DNA from: Anaerolinea sp.
Lineage (GTDB): Bacteria > Chloroflexota > Anaerolineae > Anaerolineales > Anaerolineaceae
DNA length: 5,071 bases
Direction: 5' to 3'
NCBI GenBank assembly: GCA_013824385.1
Contig: PNNU01000278.1
Span: forward strand, 1-5,071
In this document: positions 1 to 5,071 of the stretch, piece by piece
Position numbering within the stretch: the stretch's first letter is position 1
Layout of the letters: every line of letters begins with the position of its first letter
Notes under the pieces: generated by a model
The model's database searches: none
Seen by the model: only the letters and a program-made list of their open reading frames with translations
What the model was told of the DNA's origin: nothing
Translations under genes and position numbers: made by a program

Positions 1-1
1 C

Positions 2-190
2 TCGCGGTGCATGCTAGATGAGAAACAGTCGGAAATCATGGCTGCCTTGGACCGCACTGTAGTCGAACAGAAGAAGCTTGATTTAGGGCTGTATTTTACA
101 ACCATTGGTCCAGCCATGCATATGCCAATTCTCTTGTCGATCTCGGAAAGCTATGGTCATTCCCATGCATGTAATAACCGAAGGCTTTAG
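2..190 (+). other. Possible tail of a rightward gene at the left edge
   Basis: A forward frame is open from the window edge to a TAG at 188-190. Its first 30 or so residues (before position 96) look like a charged amphipathic helix, with segments such as LDEKQSEIMAALDRT and VVEQKKLDLGL. From position 96 onward the frame lies antisense to the C-terminus of the hydrolase, so that part is probably a shadow. If the frame is real, the gene would converge on the hydrolase and overlap it by 95 bases, which is unusual. The helix pattern is vaguely like the C-terminal dimerisation helix of MerR-type regulators, but the piece is too short to assign. No minus-strand frame in these 95 bases looks better. 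Treat it as unconfirmed. Confidence 0.15.
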
Positions 191-1088
191 ATTCATTATA
201 GAGGTTGTATACTTGATTCAATTGTGTCCCAATCTCTGCAAGAAACTCCTGGTTTCCATAGGCTCTATCAAAATAGGATGAGATGTTTAGCCATGGTTTA
301 GGAGCTATCAATGCAGCTACTTCGTGCAGATCAAAAGGCGGATCTATGTTTTCAAGAAAATACCTGCGCAATTGGGGGATGTATATATAGCCATCTTCCA
401 AAGACCATTCCATTCGCTCTTCTTCTTCAGAAAACACTGATAAACCACAATTACTAATGGCTACCTTTATACGTTCGTCAAGTGCCGCAGCAAAAATAGA
501 ATTATGCCCACCGAGAGAATGCCCGATAACCCCAACTCTATCCTTATCCACAAAATCAAGTGTATATAAAACATCGATGGCTGATTTTGAATCTTCCAGG
601 TTTTTACCAACCATAGACCAACCAGGATATTGCTCATAGAAGGGGCTTGAATCGAAACACTCTTTAACCGGATATATACGTTCGCCCGCTGTCAAATTAT
701 CAGGCGCCAGTACGATATACCCTCTCTTTGCCAATTCATGTCCATAAGCGAAATCTGGATATCCATTCAAGCCCACAACTTCATCTTTGCCATATTTAAC
801 GGTTTGATGGAGGGCAAGAATAGCTGGTGCAGGTTTAATGAAATCTTTTGGGCGTAATAAGTATGATGTAATTATTTCCCCTTCACCAACGACATAAGAA
901 ATTTTGGTTCGAATATATTCCTCAAACAGTTCTTCATTGACTATCTGAATCGAATGAGTGTTTCTTTCTATGGGGGGAATGCCAATGGTCTCGAATAGAC
1001 ATGCTCGGATACTTTCGCGTTTCTTTTCCCACTGAGCAAGTTCTTGTATTGTTCTATTGTCATATGCCAATAACTGTTTAATTGCCAT
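96..1088 (-). CDS. Alpha/beta hydrolase, dienelactone hydrolase/acetyl xylan esterase-like
   Basis: A 330-residue serine hydrolase, probably a cytoplasmic esterase or related enzyme; the substrate cannot be read from sequence. The nucleophile elbow is GHSLGG, with Ser191 as the likely nucleophile. GNDHSFP near the C-terminus supplies the likely catalytic His312. The acid is probably Asp274 in the SSYFDRAYGN segment, after the strand PKPWLNISS. An oxyanion-side strand with LALHQT (about 91-96) and a YIVLAPDN strand (124-131) complete the fold. Residues 1-60 form an extra N-terminal, mostly helical region, as in the larger dienelactone-hydrolase-like and Abhydrolase_7-type proteins. There is no signal peptide or membrane segment. 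The ATG at 1086-1088 is supported by AGAGG six bases upstream. The gene has its own leader after the hflX terminator, so it is probably transcribed alone. Five sampled lines average about 38% GC, below the neighbouring genes. The family is secure; the exact function is not. Confidence 0.9.
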   Translation of the reverse strand: MAIKQLLAYDNRTIQELAQWEKKRESIRACLFETIGIPPIERNTHSIQIVNEELFEEYIRTKISYVVGEGEIITSYLLRPKDFIKPAPAILALHQTVKYGKDEVVGLNGYPDFAYGHELAKRGYIVLAPDNLTAGERIYPVKECFDSSPFYEQYPGWSMVGKNLEDSKSAIDVLYTLDFVDKDRVGVIGHSLGGHNSIFAAALDERIKVAISNCGLSVFSEEEERMEWSLEDGYIYIPQLRRYFLENIDPPFDLHEVAALIAPKPWLNISSYFDRAYGNQEFLAEIGTQLNQVYNLYNESKAFGYYMHGNDHSFPRSTRELAYAWLDQWL

Positions 1089-1118
1089 GAAAAACCTCTA
1101 AAATGCGCACAATTTGAA

Positions 1119-1145
1119 AGAATATTAAAAAAATCGTTTTATCAA
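1119..1145 (-). promoter_or_regulatory. Weak candidate promoter for the hydrolase gene
   Basis: The 157 bases between the hflX terminator and the hydrolase start are very AT-rich and should contain the hydrolase promoter. The best pair I find on the minus strand is TTGATA (1140-1145) and TATTCT (1119-1124), with a short 15-base spacer. This would put the RNA start near 1112 and give a leader of about 25 bases. Because the region is so AT-rich, a chance match is quite possible. A 7-base inverted repeat (TCAAACT at 1142-1148, AGTTTGA at 1164-1170) overlaps the -35 side and could be an operator, but it is short. Confidence 0.2.
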
Positions 1146-1245
1146 ACTACATTTGTGCTTTTCAGTTTGAATCCCGTAAATGTCACTAATCGAGTTTTAA
1201 TAATTGAATTATTTATTAATATTTTTTACATAATGTGTAGTACGT

Positions 1246-1275
1246 AAAAAAAATCAACCTTGTCAAGGTTGATTT
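1246..1275 (-). terminator. Intrinsic terminator after hflX
   Basis: Read on the minus strand, a perfect 11-base inverted repeat (AAATCAACCTT and AAGGTTGATTT) encloses a three-base GAC loop. It runs straight into T residues: the last three stem bases and the next five make eight T in a row. The stem begins 10 bases after the hflX stop codon. Only three of the eleven pairs are G-C, so the stem is modest, but the T-tract and position are classic. On the plus strand the stem is followed by A residues, so it should work only leftward. It separates the aminotransferase-hflX unit from the hydrolase gene. Confidence 0.88.
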
Positions 1276-1285
1276 AAAACAATAA

Positions 1286-2641
1286 CTATTCCTCAACCAA
1301 TGAAATATCTTCAACAGGGGGAGCATCGGCAACAAAGGACGCGTAACGCGCCAGAAGGCGGCCGGGGATTTGGCCCTTGATGAATTCACCCCTGCGGTTA
1401 TGTTCAATCTGATCAATGTGACCTTGTTCATGGAACAGTGAAATGAGCTGACCTTCGCTGTAAGGGATCTGCACGGAGATTTTGACATAATTCTCGTACA
1501 GTTCACCTTCGATCATGCGCAGCAGTTCGGGGATGCCCGTGCCTTTCAATGCAGAAACAGCCACGGCTTTGGGGAAGTATTTCAAGGCTTCCTGGGCGGC
1601 TTCTGGATAGGGAAGCTGATCCATTTTGTTGAGCGCCACAATCATCGGGATATGCTCGGCTTTGATGGCTTTCAGGGTTTGATCCACCGACTTGGCCTGT
1701 TCGAGGGCATTGGGATGGGTGATATCCACCACATGGATGAGCAAATCCGCTTCGGAGATTTCTTCAAGCGTTGCTTGAAAGGCGGCAATCAGTTGGGTGG
1801 GCAACTTCTGTATGAATCCGACAGTGTCCGTCAGCAGAGATTCATGTCCACCGGGGAGAACAATCTTGCGGGTGGTGGGGTCGAGTGTGGCGAAAAGCTG
1901 ATCCGCAACCAGAACACCTGATTTGGTCAGATAGTTTAATAATGTAGATTTTCCAGCATTCGTGTAGCCAACTATAGAGATCAAAGGAATGCGTGAACGT
2001 TTGCGTTGGGCGCGATATCGTTGGCGGTGAGCACGAACTTTTTCAAGTTCGTCTTTGAGGAATTTGATGCGTTTGCGAATTTCACGGCGGTCAACCTCAA
2101 GCTGGGTTTCACCGGGACCGCGCAAACCAACACCGCCAACCGAGCCGGCACGTCCACCGCCACCGCCGCCCTGACGGGCAAGGTGAGTCCAGGCACGGGT
2201 GAGGCGGGGAAGACGGTATTCGTATTGGGCAAGCGCCACCTGCAGAATGCCTTCGCTGGTGTGTGCGTGTTGCGCAAAAATATCCAGAATGAGGGCGGTG
2301 CGATCCACCACTCGGACGTGAATCCCGAGCTTCTCTTCCAGCTCGCGCAAATGACGCGGGGAGAGTTCGTTGTCAAAAAGGACGATATCGGTGAGTGTTT
2401 CTTCGACCAATGCGACAACTTCTTCAAGCTTGCCTGAACCAATATAGGTGTTGGGATGAGGCGTATCCAGTTTTTGGCTGGTCTCGCCTACAATTTCCAG
2501 CCCGGCGGTGTCTGCCAGGCGTTCCAGTTCACTCAGAGAGTCTTCAAGTGAAATCAGAGAAGGTTCCTGACGAATTTCTACTCCCACCATAAATGCCCGT
2601 TCACGGGGATGAGTGGTGGGTTGGGTTTTCTTGGGAGTCAT
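1286..2641 (-). CDS. hflX: GTPase HflX, ribosome-associated
   Basis: HflX is a cytoplasmic GTPase that binds the 50S subunit at the ribosome exit and peptidyl-transferase side and, in studied bacteria, splits stalled or heat-damaged 70S ribosomes. The 451 residues show the full family layout. The N-terminal HflX domain (about 14-155) includes NTYIGSGK and RVVDRTALILDIFAQ. The family signature GPGETQLEVDRR sits at 175-186, followed by a long basic helix (about 187-217). The G domain has G1 GYTNAGKS (225-232), G2 around DPTTR (254-258), G3 DTVGF (272-276), G4 NKMD (338-341) and G5 SALKG (363-367). A small C-terminal domain follows from about 386. E. coli HflX has 426 residues; the extra length is partly a hexaglycine-containing linker at 158-172. 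The ATG lies one base after the aminotransferase stop (TAA A ATG) with no strong Shine-Dalgarno, which suggests translational coupling. Met18 is a less likely start. Confidence 0.97.
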   Translation of the reverse strand: MTPKKTQPTTHPRERAFMVGVEIRQEPSLISLEDSLSELERLADTAGLEIVGETSQKLDTPHPNTYIGSGKLEEVVALVEETLTDIVLFDNELSPRHLRELEEKLGIHVRVVDRTALILDIFAQHAHTSEGILQVALAQYEYRLPRLTRAWTHLARQGGGGGGRAGSVGGVGLRGPGETQLEVDRREIRKRIKFLKDELEKVRAHRQRYRAQRKRSRIPLISIVGYTNAGKSTLLNYLTKSGVLVADQLFATLDPTTRKIVLPGGHESLLTDTVGFIQKLPTQLIAAFQATLEEISEADLLIHVVDITHPNALEQAKSVDQTLKAIKAEHIPMIVALNKMDQLPYPEAAQEALKYFPKAVAVSALKGTGIPELLRMIEGELYENYVKISVQIPYSEGQLISLFHEQGHIDQIEHNRRGEFIKGQIPGRLLARYASFVADAPPVEDISLVEE

Positions 2642-2642
2642 T

Positions 2643-3833
2643 TTATTTACCGTTTGTCCATTTCACTATGCGCTGCATAGCCTGTTCAACACGGTCCGTG
2701 GCAGTACCAAGTGAGATTCTCAAATAACCTTCGCCGTGTGGACCGTAGACTGTACCTGGTGTGGTGCTGACACCAGTTTCTTCCAACATTTTGGCGCAGT
2801 AAGCAACCGAGTCTTTTTCACCATCTGGCAAAGCGGCCCAAACATAAATTGCAGCCTTGGGCGTTTCGAGAGTGAATCCGGCTTGTCTGAGACCATTAAC
2901 GATCAAATCCCGACGTTTTTTATATGTTAAATTACGTCCTTCAATCCAATATTGATCACCTGTCAGGGCGGCAATACCCGCAGAATAAATGGGCGCAAAG
3001 GTGGAGGAATCCATCTGGCTCTTGTAGTTGAAGAGATAGTCGATCACATCCGCGTTGCCCACGGCCATGCCTAAACGCCAACCGGCCATGTTGTAGGTCT
3101 TGGAAAGTGAATTGAATTCCACGGCGACTTCGCGGGCACCAGGAATCTGCATGAGACTGGGAGCATTATAGCCATCAAAGCACACATCCGTATAAGGTGC
3201 GTCGTGGGCGATGAGGATGCGATGCTCACGGGCAAACAATACCACCTGCTCAAAAAATGCCATGCTGGCAACTGCGCCTGTGGGATTGTTGGGATAGTTA
3301 AGCCAAAGAAGCTTGGCGCGTTTCAAAATGTCTGCGGGAATGGCATTCAGATCAGGAAGGAAACCATTCTTGCTTTCAAGAGGAACATTGTATATCTCGG
3401 CGCCGGCAATGATTCCACTTGCGCTATAAACAGGATAGCCGGGATCGGGAACAAGGACCACATCCCCAGGGTTGAGGATCACCTGACTGAGATTGAAGAT
3501 GCCTTCCTTGGATCCGATCAGGCCGATGATTTCGGTTTTCGGATCAAGACTGACTTCGAAGCGGTCCATATAATAATCCGCGACGGCTTGTTTGAATTCC
3601 ATGCTGCCACCAGTGGCAGTGTAGCTGTGAGTATCAGAACGGCGGGCATTATTTACCAGTGCGTCAATAATAAAATTTTCGGGGGGAAGGTCAGGAGCAC
3701 CCATATCCAGGCGAATGATATCCATACCGGCGGCTTTAAGGGAGGCCAGTTTTTTGCCTAGAGAGGCGAAGAAGTAGGGTTCAAAAGAAGAAATCCGGTC
3801 TGAAGGTGGCATGAAAGTGTTAGTCTTGTTCAT
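2643..3833 (-). CDS. Class I/II PLP aminotransferase, LL-diaminopimelate aminotransferase-like
   Basis: A fold-type I pyridoxal-phosphate aminotransferase of 396 residues. In ATG-based numbering, Lys245 in NSLSKTYNMAGWRLG forms the internal aldimine. Asn183 in NYPNNPTG, Asp211 and Tyr214 in HDAPYTD hold the cofactor. Arg253 contacts phosphate, and Arg372 in GYLRISLG should bind the substrate carboxylate. The stretches IGSKEGI, NPGDVVLVPDPGYPVY and NGFLPDL closely resemble the direct LL-diaminopimelate aminotransferases (DapL), which convert tetrahydrodipicolinate to LL-diaminopimelate with glutamate for lysine and cell-wall synthesis. Relatives act on alanine, aspartate or other acids, so the substrate is inferred and no symbol is given. 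The longest frame starts at a TTG (3852-3854) with no binding site. The ATG at 3831-3833 has AAGGA 11 bases upstream and is preferred. The gene is first in a two-gene unit with hflX. Confidence 0.93.
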   Translation of the reverse strand: MNKTNTFMPPSDRISSFEPYFFASLGKKLASLKAAGMDIIRLDMGAPDLPPENFIIDALVNNARRSDTHSYTATGGSMEFKQAVADYYMDRFEVSLDPKTEIIGLIGSKEGIFNLSQVILNPGDVVLVPDPGYPVYSASGIIAGAEIYNVPLESKNGFLPDLNAIPADILKRAKLLWLNYPNNPTGAVASMAFFEQVVLFAREHRILIAHDAPYTDVCFDGYNAPSLMQIPGAREVAVEFNSLSKTYNMAGWRLGMAVGNADVIDYLFNYKSQMDSSTFAPIYSAGIAALTGDQYWIEGRNLTYKKRRDLIVNGLRQAGFTLETPKAAIYVWAALPDGEKDSVAYCAKMLEETGVSTTPGTVYGPHGEGYLRISLGTATDRVEQAMQRIVKWTNGK

Positions 3834-3869
3834 TAGTCCATAATTCCTTGTCAATTTTTATCAAGAACA

Positions 3870-3878
3870 ATTATCTCA
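3870..3878 (-). promoter_or_regulatory. Candidate extended -10 promoter for aminotransferase-hflX
   Basis: On the minus strand TGAGATAAT fits an extended -10 element (TGn followed by a five-of-six match to TATAAT). No good -35 box lies at the right distance, which extended -10 promoters can tolerate. The RNA would start near 3862, leaving a leader of about 29 bases that includes the AAGGA ribosome binding site at 3845-3849. The site sits between the inverted-repeat element and the start codon. The surrounding sequence is AT-rich, so this remains a candidate. Confidence 0.35.
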
Positions 3879-3930
3879 TGTTTCCTATAAATTCGATAAA
3901 TTCAGTTCCAGGCTAGATTTCGAAAGACCC

Positions 3931-4054
3931 CGTAATAATTATAAAACATGGGTGTTATGGTGGGTTGGATTCCCCTTTTGGAATGGTCAATACTCATGAT
4001 TCGGTTTTGGGGAATCCAACGCCACCCTACGACACATGTTTTTTATAAGTTACG
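3931..4054. repeat. 124-base imperfect inverted repeat, REP-doublet or MITE-like
   Basis: The arms at 3931-3975 and 4009-4054 are inverted copies of each other: about 38 pairs match, with small gaps near the ends. The inner 12 bases are perfect (GTTGGATTCCCC at 3964-3975; its complement at 4009-4020). After one bulged G come five more perfect pairs (GGTGG/CCACC), then a weaker zone, then a shared AAAACATG and TTATAA. The 33-base centre is not a simple loop. ATTCC (3969-3973) can pair with GGAAT (3980-3984), and GATTC (3998-4002) with GAATC (4012-4016), so two small side-by-side hairpins are an alternative to one long stem. The right arm begins one base past the M28 stop codon. It could act as that gene's terminator, since minus-strand RNA leaves the hairpin into TTTTATAATTATT, or it could be a small non-autonomous mobile repeat. 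No coding capacity is evident. Confidence 0.8.
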
Positions 4055-4055
4055 A

Positions 4056-4958
4056 TTATTTCAAACCCAAATCGCCCTCAAGCCAGGACATCAAGGTGTT
4101 ACCTACGATTGCCAGACTATTTTGCGAAACGTTTTCTTGTGTATCCGAAATTGTGTGCCAATAAGGATAATCGAAATCAATGATGTCGATCGCCGGGATG
4201 CCCAATTCAAGGAAAGGTTGGTGGTCATCCAGAATGCTATATTTTTCTTCATTTATAAATTGATCAGAATACCCCAGACTTGCAGCGGTTCTCCAAATTG
4301 AGTCGGTGATGGCTTTGTCTGAGGATTTTTCGCGGAAGATGTTGAGATCTGAATCGCCTATCATATCGATAATCACCACCGCATTTGGTTTTGTAGTCAG
4401 TGATTCTGCGAAGGCGCTTGAACCGAGAATCCAATCCCAGCCGTCAATGCGACCCTGGTCTTCAGCATCAAAGAAAACCAGCCAGATCTCTTTATCTGAA
4501 GCTTTGGGCAGTACTCTGGCCATTTCGAGTAAAACAGCGACACCTGAAGCACCGTCATTTGCGCCGGGAACCGGAAGAGATTGGTTTGCAGCCACCGGGT
4601 CTTGATCCGCGACGAAACGGGAGTCGTAATGCGCGCCGAAGATTATCCACGGTGATCCGGAGCCACGTTTGGCAATGATGTTTTGAATGGGATGCCCCAG
4701 TCGTTCGGTTTGCTGGATTTCGACCTTCCAGCCGGTTGTTTCAAGCTCATTTATTATATATTCAACGATTTGTTGATGTGCTTCTGAACCGGGTGTGCGA
4801 GGTCCCATTGCCAGCTGTGCAAGCACATCCTGCCAGGCACGGTCCGCGTTAAAGGTTTGGGGTGAATCATTTTTTGGAATTCTTAGGATGACAAATGCCA
4901 CAACAATTAGCAAAATCAGCAGACCGACTGCGATTATTCTTCGTGTTTTTATTTTCAT
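4056..4958 (-). CDS. Membrane-anchored M28-family metallopeptidase or glutaminyl cyclase-like protein
   Basis: A 300-residue zinc-dependent protein of the M28/glutaminyl cyclase fold, expected to act outside the membrane as an aminopeptidase or as an enzyme forming N-terminal pyroglutamate. A short basic start (MKIKTRR) is followed by one hydrophobic segment (about 8-25), a signal anchor or uncleaved signal. Numbered from the chosen ATG, family motifs are GPRTPGS (52-58), GAHYDS (108-113), NDGASG (134-139), FFDAED (162-167), the DMIGD strand (198-202), DDH (244-246) and YWHT (266-269). Likely metal ligands or catalytic residues are His110, Asp135, Glu166, Asp198 and His268. The DDH-PF and WHT pairs are more like glutaminyl cyclases than ordinary aminopeptidases. 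The longest frame uses a TTG at 4974-4976; the ATG at 4956-4958 has AGGAG seven bases upstream and is preferred. The Shine-Dalgarno overlaps the upstream gene's stop, so the two are co-transcribed. Confidence 0.9.
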   Translation of the reverse strand: MKIKTRRIIAVGLLILLIVVAFVILRIPKNDSPQTFNADRAWQDVLAQLAMGPRTPGSEAHQQIVEYIINELETTGWKVEIQQTERLGHPIQNIIAKRGSGSPWIIFGAHYDSRFVADQDPVAANQSLPVPGANDGASGVAVLLEMARVLPKASDKEIWLVFFDAEDQGRIDGWDWILGSSAFAESLTTKPNAVVIIDMIGDSDLNIFREKSSDKAITDSIWRTAASLGYSDQFINEEKYSILDDHQPFLELGIPAIDIIDFDYPYWHTISDTQENVSQNSLAIVGNTLMSWLEGDLGLK

Positions 4959-4968
4959 GGCACCACTC

Positions 4969-5071
4969 CTAAGCAAGAGTTGATTCGATGAAATTCCTTA
5001 ATGAATTGAGCGATCTCTTGGCGTGAATATATCCTTTTTCCTGTTTATTGCGGCGCATTATTTCAAGTGCC
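4969..5071 (-). CDS. C-terminal end of an unidentified gene, cut by the window edge
   Basis: A minus-strand frame enters at the right edge and runs for 33 codons to a TAG at 4969-4971. The residues are strongly charged and helical in character (for example EIMRRNKQEKGYIHAKRSL, then a hydrophobic-acidic end NFIESTLA). I do not recognise the family from this tail. Support for its being real comes from context: the stop lies 10 bases before the M28 start, and the TAG forms the first bases of the M28 Shine-Dalgarno (TAGGAG), a common arrangement in tight operons. It is therefore the likely upstream partner of the M28 gene, and no separate promoter is visible between them. Confidence 0.6.
   Translation of the reverse strand, partial: ALEIMRRNKQEKGYIHAKRSLNSLRNFIESTLA

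Noticed and set aside
87..115. Possible terminator hairpin after the hydrolase (GGCTG at 87-91, CAGCC at 111-115)
   Set aside because: Only five pairs around a 19-base loop, no T-tract, and one arm lies within the hydrolase coding sequence.
1216..1506. Minus-strand frame of 96 codons across the hflX 3' end and terminator
   Set aside because: It is out of frame with HflX, passes through the intrinsic terminator and has a serine, threonine and lysine mix typical of an off-frame translation.
2006..2437. Long plus-strand open frame of 143 codons inside hflX
   Set aside because: It is antisense to the HflX signature and N-terminal domain. The alanine, threonine and glycine-rich run is just the complement of the glycine linker region, and it shows no family motif.
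3204..3761. Plus-strand open frame of 185 codons inside the aminotransferase
   Set aside because: The minus strand here encodes NNPTG and the rest of a well-conserved PLP enzyme. The forward frame has no recognisable motif and no ribosome binding site that I can see.
3831..3854. TTGACA at 3849-3854 (minus strand) as a -35 box
   Set aside because: A matching -10 would fall inside the aminotransferase coding region, around or after the start codon, and none resembling TATAAT is there.
3948..4301. Plus-strand open frame starting in the inverted repeat and running into the M28 gene
   Set aside because: Its first third is the repeat itself and the rest is antisense to the M28 C-terminus with its WHT and DDH motifs. 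A shadow frame is the simpler reading.
1..5071. A multi-gene defence, CRISPR or secondary-metabolite system
   Set aside because: None of the genes carries nuclease, helicase, toxin, reverse transcriptase or synthase motifs, and there are no regularly spaced direct repeats.

Overview
All four complete genes lie on the minus strand, so the window is best read from right to left. In transcription order they are: the last 33 codons of an unidentified gene at the right edge; an exported M28-family metallopeptidase or glutaminyl cyclase-like protein; a 222-base gap holding a large imperfect inverted repeat and a probable promoter; a class I/II aminotransferase close to LL-diaminopimelate aminotransferase; hflX, which starts one base after the aminotransferase stop; a clear intrinsic terminator; and a separately controlled alpha/beta hydrolase with its own leader. 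About 95 bases at the left edge lie beyond the hydrolase stop and could not be assigned with confidence.

The window looks like bacterial chromosome of moderate GC. The style of the HflX N-terminus (an ERAF-VGVE opening and a long glycine-rich linker), the DapL-like aminotransferase and the single-pass M28 protein together suggest Chloroflexota, perhaps Anaerolineae. That is an impression from protein style, not a search result. I see no integrase, transposase, CRISPR array, tRNA or rRNA.

Two transcription units are likely beside the hydrolase. The right-edge gene and the M28 gene form one: the M28 Shine-Dalgarno overlaps the upstream stop codon. The aminotransferase and hflX form the other: they are separated by one base and end in the terminator at 1246-1275. 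No shared pathway links amino-acid transamination with ribosome rescue, so this pairing is probably about coupled expression rather than function. The hydrolase is noticeably poorer in GC than its neighbours and may be an accessory gene.

Two start sites were moved from the longest open frame. The aminotransferase and the M28 protein are both longest from a TTG without a ribosome binding site, while an internal ATG has a good Shine-Dalgarno. The most interesting non-coding structure is the 124-base inverted repeat at 3931-4054, which resembles a REP doublet or MITE. I did not find a convincing new multi-gene system. Most of the region is ordinary housekeeping sequence.
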